This document shows, one piece after another, positions 1 through 4,971 of a stretch of DNA of 6,132 bases. The stretch is from Clostridia bacterium (GTDB lineage Bacteria > Bacillota > Clostridia > Peptostreptococcales > Anaerovoracaceae), in the NCBI GenBank assembly GCA_024403215.1, contig JAKSSJ010000057.1, positions 1 to 6,132 of the forward strand, given 5' to 3'. The position numbers and the translations under genes were made by a program. Position 1 is the first letter of the stretch. Every line of letters starts with the position of its first letter. A model generated the notes under the pieces. It saw only the letters and a list, made by a program, of their open reading frames with translations, did not search any database and was not told where the DNA came from.

Positions 1-1465
1 CAAACACCAGCATTCCTCTAGCATCAACGCTGTTTTTCACCATTTCAAGTGGAGTATCTTTTACCCATTTCGCTACGGTAAAATCTAGACTGTTCATTCT
101 AATTGGTGCGTTGTATTCGTTCTCAAGTCTGTATTGGAATACTTCAAACTGAAGTTGACCAACAGCGCCGATTACCACTTCATTGTATTCGTTGTGATAA
201 ACCTGAATTGCGCCTTCCTGGGCAAGCTGCTGCACTCCCTTTTGGAACTGCTTTTGCTTCATTGTATCCTTTGGAGCAACAAGAGCAAAAAGTTCTGGTG
301 GGAAGGTTGGCAGAGGCTCAAACTCAATAGGAGTCTTTCCTGTATAAAGTGTATCTCCAATCTGGAAGTTTCCAGTATCGTAAATTCCGATTATATCTCC
401 AGCATAAGCTTCTAAAACATTTTCTCTCTCGTTTGCCATAAGCTGAGTTGACTGAGCAAGCTTAATAGGCTTTCCGGTTCTTGCAAGGTTTACGGTCATT
501 CCGTGAGTATAAGTTCCAGAACAAATTCTAAAGAAGGCGAGCCTATCTCTATGAGCAGGGTTCATGTTTGCTTGAATCTTAAATACAAAGCCCGAGAATT
601 CTTCTGCCATAGGATCTACGCTTCCGCCGTCCGCAAGCTTTCTTGGTCCTGGAGGAGGGCTCATTACAAGGAAGTCTTCAAGAAAAGCAGTAACGCCAAA
701 GTCTGCAAGGGCAGAACCAAAGAAGACAGGCGTGAGCTCGCCAGAAGAAACAAGCTCCTGATCAAAAGGATAACCTGCGCCTTCTAAAAGCTCCAGCTGA
801 TCTCTTAAATCCTTTAGGTTGTTTTGAGTAATAATCTCTTTAAGCTCGGGTCCAAAAACGCCCTTGTCTGAAAGCTTAAGAGTAGTTTTTTCTCTATATA
901 AATAGACTTCGTTTTTAAGTATGTTATATACGCCTTGGAAGTTTAGACCGCAGCCAATAGGCCAGGTTACAGCAGTTGCTGGGATACCAAGGACGTTTTC
1001 AAGATCACTCATAAGCTCAAGTGGATCTTTGGCTTCTCTATCCAGCTTGTTTATGAAAGTGAAAATTGGAATGCCACGCATTTTGCAAACGGCAAACAAT
1101 TTTTTAGTCTGAGTCTCTATACCCTTGGCAGCGTCAATTACCATTACAGCGCTGTCAACTGAGGTAAGAATTCTGTATGTATCTTCTCCGAAATCATTGT
1201 GGCCCGGGGTATCCATGATGGAAATAACCTTGCCCTGGTATTCAAACTGCATAACAGAGCTAGTAACTGAAATACCTCTTTGTTTTTCAATTTCCATCCA
1301 GTCTGAAGTGGCAAACTTAGAATTTCTTCTAGCCTTAACAGTGCCGGCCTCTCTTATGGCTCCGCCATGCAGGAGCAGCTTTTCGGTAAGGGTTGTTTTA
1401 CCAGCGTCCGGGTGAGAAATTATTCCGAAGATTCTTCTTTTTTGTAATTGTTCTTTGCTATTCAT
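1..1465 (-). CDS. prfC: Peptide chain release factor 3 (RF3), C-terminus cut by window edge
   Basis: Translational GTPase that removes RF1 or RF2 from the ribosome after peptide release. Reading the minus strand from the ATG at 1465-1463 gives 488 complete codons with no stop before the window edge. RF3 is about 530 residues in E. coli, so roughly 40 C-terminal residues lie outside. Visible motifs: P-loop HPDAGKTT (residues 18-25), the RF3-type switch region SDWMEIEKQRGIS (54-66), DTPGH (85-89) and NKLD (139-142), then the domain II/III signatures FVFKIQANM and GAVGQLQFEVF. The HPDAGKTT and EKQRGIS pattern separates it from EF-G and TetM-type proteins. The start is fixed because the N-terminus aligns with E. 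coli RF3 and the upstream in-frame sequence has no better start. There is no Shine-Dalgarno sequence, and the promoter -10 lies only 10 bases upstream. It is transcribed divergently from nrdR. Confidence 0.97.
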   Translation of the reverse strand, partial: MNSKEQLQKRRIFGIISHPDAGKTTLTEKLLLHGGAIREAGTVKARRNSKFATSDWMEIEKQRGISVTSSVMQFEYQGKVISIMDTPGHNDFGEDTYRILTSVDSAVMVIDAAKGIETQTKKLFAVCKMRGIPIFTFINKLDREAKDPLELMSDLENVLGIPATAVTWPIGCGLNFQGVYNILKNEVYLYREKTTLKLSDKGVFGPELKEIITQNNLKDLRDQLELLEGAGYPFDQELVSSGELTPVFFGSALADFGVTAFLEDFLVMSPPPGPRKLADGGSVDPMAEEFSGFVFKIQANMNPAHRDRLAFFRICSGTYTHGMTVNLARTGKPIKLAQSTQLMANERENVLEAYAGDIIGIYDTGNFQIGDTLYTGKTPIEFEPLPTFPPELFALVAPKDTMKQKQFQKGVQQLAQEGAIQVYHNEYNEVVIGAVGQLQFEVFQYRLENEYNAPIRMNSLDFTVAKWVKDTPLEMVKNSVDARGMLVF

Positions 1466-1475
1466 AACGGCACAT

Positions 1476-1503
1476 ATTATAGCACAGAAGTTCCGCTTGA
1501 TAA
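1476..1503 (-). promoter_or_regulatory. prfC promoter with extended -10, almost no leader
   Basis: On the minus strand a perfect TATAAT (1481-1476) is preceded by TG plus one base, the extended -10 pattern. A weak -35, TTATCA (1503-1498), sits 16 bp upstream. Transcription would be expected to begin near G1468, only about 3 nt before the prfC ATG. The -35 bases overlap the -35 of the divergent nrdR promoter. Inferred from sequence match only. Confidence 0.7.
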
Positions 1504-1525
1504 ACCACAATATATAGTATAGAAT
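1497..1525 (+). promoter_or_regulatory. nrdR-cmk-PAP2 promoter
   Basis: TTGATA (1497-1502) and TAGAAT (1520-1525) are each one base from the sigma-A consensus and are separated by exactly 17 bp. The expected start is near 1532, giving a leader of about 38 nt before nrdR. The nrdR ribosome binding site AGGAG (1558-1562) lies 7 nt before the ATG. The spacer holds a NrdR box. Confidence 0.75.
1505..1520. promoter_or_regulatory. NrdR box (candidate autoregulatory operator)
   Basis: The 16-mer CCACAATATATAGTAT matches the known NrdR box consensus acaCwAtATaTwGtgt at 14 of 16 positions, including all ten core positions (1508-1517). It fills the spacer of the nrdR promoter, so a bound repressor would block RNA polymerase. 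NrdR boxes usually occur as pairs about 31-32 bp apart. I see no good second box at that spacing. A poor half-match (CATATTATAG, 1473-1482) lies 35 bp away over the prfC -10. The site is seen in the sequence; autoregulation is inferred. Confidence 0.65.
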
Positions 1526-1569
1526 TAAAGCGTCGGACAGAGCAAATTGTGCATTATAGGAGAAAAAGT

Positions 1570-2028
1570 ATGAAGTGCCCGTATTGTGATGAAATTGATA
1601 CCAAGGTTATAGATTCTCGCCCTACAGAAGAGGGAAAAGCAATAAGAAGAAGGAGAGAATGTCCAAAGTGCGGCAAGCGCTTTACAACCTATGAAAAGGT
1701 TGAAGAAACTCTCTTTATGGTTGTCAAAAGAGATGGCAGCAGAGCTGCATTTGACAGAAATAAAATACTCACAAGCATCATGAAGGCTTGCGAAAAACGC
1801 CCAGTAACCTATGCTCAGATGGAAGCAGTGGTTGATGAGATTGAGCGCAATCTTAACAATAGAATGGAAAAGGAAATCACTACGGAGATAATTGGTGAGA
1901 GTGTAATGGAAAGCCTTATGAACCTAGACCAAGTAGCTTACGTAAGATTTGCTTCGGTATATAGAGACTTTAAGGATGTAGGCACCTTTGTCGCAGAGGT
2001 TGAAAAACTTCTTGATAACAAGAAGTAG
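1570..2028 (+). CDS. nrdR: Transcriptional repressor NrdR
   Basis: Nucleotide-sensing repressor of ribonucleotide reductase genes. The product is 152 residues, the normal family length. An N-terminal zinc ribbon is formed by Cys3 and Cys6 (CPYC) and Cys31 and Cys34 (CPKC), with the basic stretch IRRRREC between them. An ATP-cone domain follows, beginning at VVKRDG (51-56), with the conserved VAYVRFASVYRDF segment near the C-terminus. The start is the ATG giving MKCPYC, placed 7 nt after AGGAG. An in-frame GTG at 1549 would add seven residues, lies upstream of that SD and is unlikely. It is the first gene of a probable operon with cmk, 39 bases downstream. A NrdR box in its own promoter suggests negative autoregulation. 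Confidence 0.97.
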   Translation: MKCPYCDEIDTKVIDSRPTEEGKAIRRRRECPKCGKRFTTYEKVEETLFMVVKRDGSRAAFDRNKILTSIMKACEKRPVTYAQMEAVVDEIERNLNNRMEKEITTEIIGESVMESLMNLDQVAYVRFASVYRDFKDVGTFVAEVEKLLDNKK

Positions 2029-2067
2029 TGCCACAGTAAAAATAGACTGGGGAAATAGTGGTTTGAT

Positions 2068-2724
2068 ATGGAAAAGTTACTTAGAATAGCAATAGACGGC
2101 CCAAGTGGTGCAGGAAAAAGCACAATGGCTAAGATACTTGCTAAGGATTTAAACATTGATTATATAGACACAGGCGCTATGTACAGAGCCATAGCCCTTA
2201 AGATTTTTAGAACAGGCATAGATCCAAATAACGCAGAGGATCTTGCAAAGCTTCTTAAGGAAACTGACGTTGATTACAGCAAGGGCTCGGTATTTTTAGA
2301 TGGCGAGAACGTAGATGGCTTTATCAGAACCCAGGAGGTTTCAGAGATGGCCTCAGTTAGCTCGGCAATACCTGCGGTAAGAGAAAAGCTTGTGGCACTC
2401 CAAAAGGCCATGGGCGAGAGAAAGTCCCTTGTTATGGATGGAAGAGACATAGGCACTAACGTTTTAACAGGAGCGGAGTGCAAGTTCTTTTTGACAGCGT
2501 CGGCTCACGTAAGGGCTTTAAGACGTGCTAAAGAATATGAGGAGAAGGGTCTGCCTTGCAATGTAGAGCAGGTCGAGGCCGATATACAAACAAGAGACTA
2601 CAGAGATTCTCATAGAGCTACAAATCCGTTAAAACAGGCAGATGATGCCGTTTTGATAGACTCATCCGATATGACTATAGGGGAAGTCGTGGATGAAATG
2701 AAAAAATATATTCAAAAGGTTTAG
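2068..2724 (+). CDS. cmk: Cytidylate kinase
   Basis: Phosphorylates CMP and dCMP with ATP to give CDP and dCDP in the cytoplasm. The product is 218 residues, typical for bacterial Cmk. Motifs: P-loop GPSGAGKS (residues 11-18), the NMP-binding segment IDTGAMYRA (33-41), MDGRDIGT (123-130), and the lid motif I-QT-RDYRDS (173-181) with Arg176, Asp177, Arg179 and Asp180. All expected key residues are present. The ATG at 2068 is the first possible start, since the same frame has a TAG at 2056-2058. The SD is weak: GGGG at 2049-2052 is rather far from the ATG. That, with the 39-base gap, points to dependence on upstream nrdR transcription. In many bacteria cmk precedes rpsA or ispH; here a membrane phosphatase follows instead. 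Confidence 0.97.
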   Translation: MEKLLRIAIDGPSGAGKSTMAKILAKDLNIDYIDTGAMYRAIALKIFRTGIDPNNAEDLAKLLKETDVDYSKGSVFLDGENVDGFIRTQEVSEMASVSSAIPAVREKLVALQKAMGERKSLVMDGRDIGTNVLTGAECKFFLTASAHVRALRRAKEYEEKGLPCNVEQVEADIQTRDYRDSHRATNPLKQADDAVLIDSSDMTIGEVVDEMKKYIQKV

Positions 2725-2743
2725 GGCGCCGTTGGCGGCTCCC
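2724..2743 (+). other. Intercistronic GC-rich hairpin at the cmk stop codon
   Basis: GCCG (2728-2731) pairs with CGGC (2736-2739) around a TTGG loop. One C/T mismatch further out, GGG (2724-2726) pairs with CCC (2741-2743). There is no following T tract, so it is not a terminator. It could influence mRNA stability or the level of the downstream phosphatase gene, but this is only inference. Confidence 0.35.
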
Positions 2744-2761
2744 CTAAGGAAAGGAAGAGAG

Positions 2762-3427
2762 ATGAAAAAGAAAAGTTTTAAGTGCGCAATTATTTGGTTT
2801 TTAATCTTCGTGATTTTTACTGCGCTTGTCAAATTTATTGACATAGCTGACATAGGCCCAGAAGGCTCTATCGTTGGATTTGCAAAGCTTAACGGTTTTG
2901 TTAGAGACTTAACCAATACTTCGGATTTGTGGTATAAAATAACGCAAATTTGCGGTTATATGGGCCTCCTTATAGCAGCATGCTTTGCGCTTGCTGGCGT
3001 TATGCAGCTTATTAAAGGAAAGTCTCTTTACAAGGTTGACTACCGCATTGCAGCTATGGGAGTTTACTACGTAATTGTACTGGCATTTTACGCAGCCTTC
3101 ATGTTTGTGGTTATAAACTTTAGACCGGTAATTATGGAAGGAGAGGGCCTTGAGTCTTCCTACCCAAGCTCTCATACCATGCTGGCTCTAACTGTAGTTT
3201 ATGCCTTCATGATCTTCTGCGGCTATTTTAAAAAGAGCAAGTATAAGCTGCTTTTAAACGTAATTTGCTACCTATTCATGGCAATTACAGTATTTGGAAG
3301 AATTTTATCAGGCGTTCACTGGTTCACAGACATTCGTGGAGGCGTGCTGCTCTCAGTAGCCATTATCAATACCTACGAGCCGCTTTGCAGTGCAGCCGAA
3401 GCTCTTTGGGCAAAACACAAAGCTTAG
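2762..3427 (+). CDS. PAP2-superfamily integral membrane phosphatase
   Basis: Probable lipid phosphate or polyprenyl pyrophosphate phosphatase in the cytoplasmic membrane. It has 221 residues with about five or six hydrophobic segments (near 8-26, 62-84, 97-118, 138-156, 162-178 and 193-206). PAP2 motifs: C1 remnant FRP (Arg121-Pro122), C2 PSSH (135-138, with His138 as the expected acid/base) and C3 GR-x5-H-x3-D (Arg180, His186 as the expected nucleophile, Asp190). The lysine expected seven residues before Arg121 is Met114, so motif C1 is incomplete. The ATG at 2762 is preceded by purine-rich AAGGAAAGGAAGAG. A TTG at 2732 in the same frame lies upstream of this SD and inside the intercistronic hairpin, so I reject it. 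It is the third gene of the nrdR-cmk unit, with a gap of 37 bases. The substrate cannot be told from the sequence. Confidence 0.88.
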   Translation: MKKKSFKCAIIWFLIFVIFTALVKFIDIADIGPEGSIVGFAKLNGFVRDLTNTSDLWYKITQICGYMGLLIAACFALAGVMQLIKGKSLYKVDYRIAAMGVYYVIVLAFYAAFMFVVINFRPVIMEGEGLESSYPSSHTMLALTVVYAFMIFCGYFKKSKYKLLLNVICYLFMAITVFGRILSGVHWFTDIRGGVLLSVAIINTYEPLCSAAEALWAKHKA

Positions 3428-3435
3428 TTCTCTGC

Positions 3436-3510
3436 GGCCCGGCGCGGACCGGCGACGGCCCAAGTGGCCCGGCTCGGACCGGCGGCGGCCCAAGTGGCCC
3501 GGCTTGGCCC
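3436..3510. repeat. GC-rich 30-bp tandem repeat, 2.5 copies
   Basis: Two full units (3436-3465 and 3466-3495) differ at only two positions, and a partial third starts at 3496 and diverges after about 9 bases. Each unit begins GGCCCGGC and ends CGGCCCAAGT. G+C is above 80%, in sharp contrast to the AT-rich surroundings. Units contain GGCC and CCGG inverted pairs that could fold into imperfect hairpins. It starts 8 bases after the PAP2 stop codon and ends before the terminator. The 30-bp period would keep a reading frame (GPARTGxGPS), but no credible gene runs through it. Confidence 0.85.
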
Positions 3511-3531
3511 CAAAAACTTTAAAAAACCAAC

Positions 3532-3559
3532 AAAAACCCTTGACTTTTCAAGGGTTTTT
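3532..3559 (+). terminator. Rho-independent terminator of nrdR-cmk-PAP2
   Basis: A perfect 12-bp stem, AAAAACCCTTGA (3532-3543) with TCAAGGGTTTTT (3548-3559), closes a CTTT loop. The T run forms part of the 3' arm. The A-rich 5' arm means it could also work on minus-strand transcripts. Its left arm and loop contain the -35 of the infC promoter. Confidence 0.88.
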
Positions 3560-3568
3560 CTGTATTAT
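3540..3568 (+). promoter_or_regulatory. infC-rpmI-rplT operon promoter
   Basis: TTGACT (3540-3545) and TATTAT (3563-3568) each differ by one base from consensus and are spaced 17 bp apart. The start of transcription is expected near A3574 or G3575. The -35 is embedded in the stem-loop of the upstream terminator. Confidence 0.72.
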
Positions 3569-3574
3569 ATTCGA

Positions 3575-3689
3575 GTATTTAAGCAGAAGTTATCCGCTTC
3601 TCGCCTTGCAGCATTGCTAGCAATGGCTCATAATAACAAATTTATTTTGTTAAATTAAGCGGAGCTTGTGCGCTTCGTTTTTTTATTTT
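3575..3689 (+). promoter_or_regulatory. infC operon leader RNA, probable L20 leader
   Basis: About 130 nt lie between the promoter and infC, with dense potential structure. A hairpin AGAAG/CTTCT can form at 3585-3589 and 3597-3601. A palindrome CATTGCTAGCAATG lies at 3612-3625. A 7-bp hairpin TAACAAA/TTTGTTA lies at 3634-3640 and 3646-3652. CCGCTT (3594-3599) is exactly complementary to AAGCGG (3657-3662). That pairing would exclude both the first hairpin and the terminal hairpin at 3657-3675. In Bacillus this operon is controlled by L20 through transcription attenuation in the leader, and an L20-leader RNA family is known upstream of infC in Firmicutes. Assignment to that family is inferred from position and the switch-like pairing, not from a covariance search. 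Confidence 0.6.
3657..3684 (+). terminator. Leader attenuator hairpin upstream of infC
   Basis: AAGCG (3657-3661) pairs with CGCTT (3671-3675) over a 9-nt loop and is followed by CG and seven T (3678-3684). It lies entirely upstream of the infC SD, so it can only act as an attenuator. The stem is short, which suits a conditional terminator. Its 5' arm is also the partner of CCGCTT at 3594-3599. Confidence 0.55.
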
Positions 3690-3690
3690 C

Positions 3691-3696
3691 GGAGGT
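3691..3696 (+). promoter_or_regulatory. infC Shine-Dalgarno that fixes an ATT start
   Basis: GGAGGT ends 7 nt before ATT at 3704-3706. No ATG, GTG or TTG lies at usable distance in frame. The GTG at 3668 is upstream of this SD and inside the attenuator loop. Confidence 0.88.
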
Positions 3697-3703
3697 AAAA
3701 GCT

Positions 3704-4285
3704 ATTAGTAAGGAAGCTTTAATCAACGAGCAAATTCGTGCTAAAGAGGTTCGCCTTTTAGACGAAGAAGGAAATCAGCTCGGCGTTGTTAGTATCAAGG
3801 AAGCACTTGAGAAAGCAGAAGAAGCAAATTTGGATCTCGTAAACATTTCTCCAAATGCTGCCCCACCTGTTTGCAGAATCATGGACTACGGCAAGTATCG
3901 CTATGAACAGCAAAAGAGGGAAAAGGAAGCAAAGAAGAAACAGAAGACTATGGAAGTCAAAGAAATGCGACTCGGTATCTTCACAGAAGATCATGATCTT
4001 GAAACCAAAGCCACTCTGGTTGCTAAGTTTTTAGCTGGCGGAGATAAGGTTAAGATTGGTATGCGTTTCCGCGGAAGAGAGATGGGTTACGTAGAAAAGG
4101 GTAAGGAAACAATGCTTGCCTTCTGCAAGAGAGTAGAAGAGTTTGGCACTGTTGAAAAAGCTCCAGTTCTTGAGGGCAGAAACCTTACAGTTACTATTGC
4201 ACCAAAATCTGAAAAAGAAAAACAAAAAGCAGCAAAAGCTAAGGCAGAAGAAAACAAAGCCGAGGCTTCACAAGACGAGCAATAA
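3704..4285 (+). CDS. infC: Translation initiation factor IF-3, ATT start codon
   Basis: Binds the 30S subunit, keeps it apart from 50S and checks the start codon and initiator tRNA. Starting at ATT the product is 193 residues. The N-terminal domain opens SKEALINEQIRAKEVRLLDEEG and contains PPVCRIMDYGKYRYEQQ (about 54-70). A lysine-rich linker follows, then the C-terminal domain with VKEMRLG and MRFRGREMGY. The tail after TVTIAPKSE is rich in Lys, Ala and Glu and makes the protein slightly longer than the 180 residues of E. coli IF3. The family is known for AUU or other non-AUG starts, which let IF3 repress its own translation, and this gene keeps that feature. It is the first gene of the operon, with rpmI 20 bases downstream. 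An automatic start at GTG 3668 would wrongly add 12 residues. Confidence 0.96.
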   Translation: MSKEALINEQIRAKEVRLLDEEGNQLGVVSIKEALEKAEEANLDLVNISPNAAPPVCRIMDYGKYRYEQQKREKEAKKKQKTMEVKEMRLGIFTEDHDLETKATLVAKFLAGGDKVKIGMRFRGREMGYVEKGKETMLAFCKRVEEFGTVEKAPVLEGRNLTVTIAPKSEKEKQKAAKAKAEENKAEASQDEQ

Positions 4286-4305
4286 CATAGAAAGGACGCA
4301 AAAAA

Positions 4306-4518
4306 ATGGCTAAGAGCAAAAGCGGTAAGATGAAGTCCCATAGAGGAGCAATGAAGAGATTCAAGCTCACTGGAACTGGTAAAGTAAAGAGAAATAAAGC
4401 ATATAAGAGCCACATCTTAACAAAGAAGACTCCTAAGAGAAAGAGAGGACTTAGAAAGTCCACAATTCTTACTCATGCAGATCACAAGAGAATCAAGGCT
4501 GTTTTGATTGGAAAGTAG
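4306..4518 (+). CDS. rpmI: 50S ribosomal protein L35 (bL35)
   Basis: Small, strongly basic 50S protein of 70 residues. The KMKSHRGAMKRFKLTGTGKVKR core and the SHILTKKTPKRKRGLRKST segment are diagnostic for L35. The usual form is about 65 residues beginning MPKMKTHRG; here the N-terminus reads MAKSKSGKMKSHRG, about five residues longer. The ATG follows AAAGGA (4291-4296) by 9 nt. It lies between infC and rplT in the conserved order. In this operon L35 synthesis is known in other bacteria to be controlled by L20. Its stop codon overlaps the rplT SD. Confidence 0.97.
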   Translation: MAKSKSGKMKSHRGAMKRFKLTGTGKVKRNKAYKSHILTKKTPKRKRGLRKSTILTHADHKRIKAVLIGK

Positions 4519-4524
4519 GAGGTG
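4517..4524 (+). promoter_or_regulatory. rplT Shine-Dalgarno overlapping the rpmI stop
   Basis: AGGAGGTG uses the last two bases of the rpmI TAG and lies 6 nt before the rplT ATG. It is close to a perfect match to the 16S rRNA tail. Ribosomes finishing rpmI would cover it, which suggests translational coupling and matched L35 and L20 output. Confidence 0.85.
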
Positions 4525-4530
4525 TAGACA

Positions 4531-4887
4531 ATGGCAAGAGTTAAGGGCGGCGTAAACGCTAAGAAAAGACACAATAAGATTTTAAAGCTTGCAAAGGGAT
4601 TCTACGGTTCCAAGCACAGCACATTCAAAGCTGCTAATCCAGCAGTTATGAGATCTCTCCGTTCTGCAGAAATGGGCAGAAAGCTCAAGAAGAGAGAATA
4701 CAGAAAGCTCTGGATTGCAAGAATCAATGCAGCAGCAAGAATGAATGGTATCTCCTATTCAAGACTTATGGATGGTCTTAAGAAGGCTGGAGTTACAGTA
4801 AACAGAAAGATGCTTTCCGAGCTCGCTATCTACGATGCAGCAGGTTTTGCTAAACTTGTAGAAACAGCAAAGGCAGCACTTAAATAA
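4531..4887 (+). CDS. rplT: 50S ribosomal protein L20 (bL20)
   Basis: 23S rRNA-binding protein needed early in 50S assembly and the autorepressor of its operon. The 118 residues match the usual length. The basic N-terminal arm MARVKGGVNAKKRHNKILKLAKGFYGSKHSTFKAA is the classic L20 start (given here as residues 1-20 MARVKGGVNAKKRHNKILKL, then AKGFYGSKHSTFKAA). The WIARINAAARMNGISYSRLM segment (near 62-81) and the C-terminal LSELAIYDAAGFAKLVE region follow. The start is fixed by an excellent SD 6 nt upstream. It is the last gene of infC-rpmI-rplT, followed by a strong terminator. L20 made here is the likely ligand of the structured leader upstream of infC. Confidence 0.98.
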   Translation: MARVKGGVNAKKRHNKILKLAKGFYGSKHSTFKAANPAVMRSLRSAEMGRKLKKREYRKLWIARINAAARMNGISYSRLMDGLKKAGVTVNRKMLSELAIYDAAGFAKLVETAKAALK

Positions 4888-4897
4888 CAAAGACAAT

Positions 4898-4935
4898 AAA
4901 ACGGCGAGTGCTTATACGAGCGCCCGTCGTTTTTT
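4898..4935 (+). terminator. Rho-independent terminator of infC-rpmI-rplT
   Basis: Bases 4898-4913 pair with 4918-4933 around an ATAC loop: 12 Watson-Crick pairs, three G-T wobbles and one A/C mismatch. The 3' side ends in a run of six T (4930-4935). It lies 10 bases after the rplT stop codon. Confidence 0.9.
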
Positions 4936-4971
4936 AGTAAATCCAAGTTTGTGCCGCGGTTTGAGCCAATA

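Noticed and set aside
103..1415. Several plus-strand reading frames of 60-96 codons
   Set aside because: They lie antisense to prfC, which shows clear RF3 motifs throughout. They have no family resemblance and no ribosome binding sites.
1..1465. EF-G or tetracycline-resistance (TetM-type) GTPase instead of RF3
   Set aside because: HPDAGKTT, SDWMEIEKQRGIS and the C-terminal GAVGQLQFEVF pattern are those of RF3, and the length fits RF3.
1470..1485. Second NrdR box over the prfC -10
   Set aside because: It matches the core at only 7 of 10 positions with poor flanks, and its 35-bp spacing from the strong box is not the usual 31-32 bp. The match is explained by the extended -10.
2732..2761. TTG start for the PAP2 gene adding 10 residues
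   Set aside because: It lies in the intercistronic hairpin and upstream of the purine-rich SD that serves ATG 2762.
3265..3522. Protein with GPARTGxGPS repeats over the 30-bp array
   Set aside because: It overlaps the 3' end of the PAP2 gene in another frame, has no SD, and arises only because 30 is a multiple of three.
3668..3703. GTG start for infC adding 12 residues
   Set aside because: It is upstream of the clear SD at 3691-3696, lies in the attenuator hairpin loop, and the extra residues are not part of the IF3 fold.
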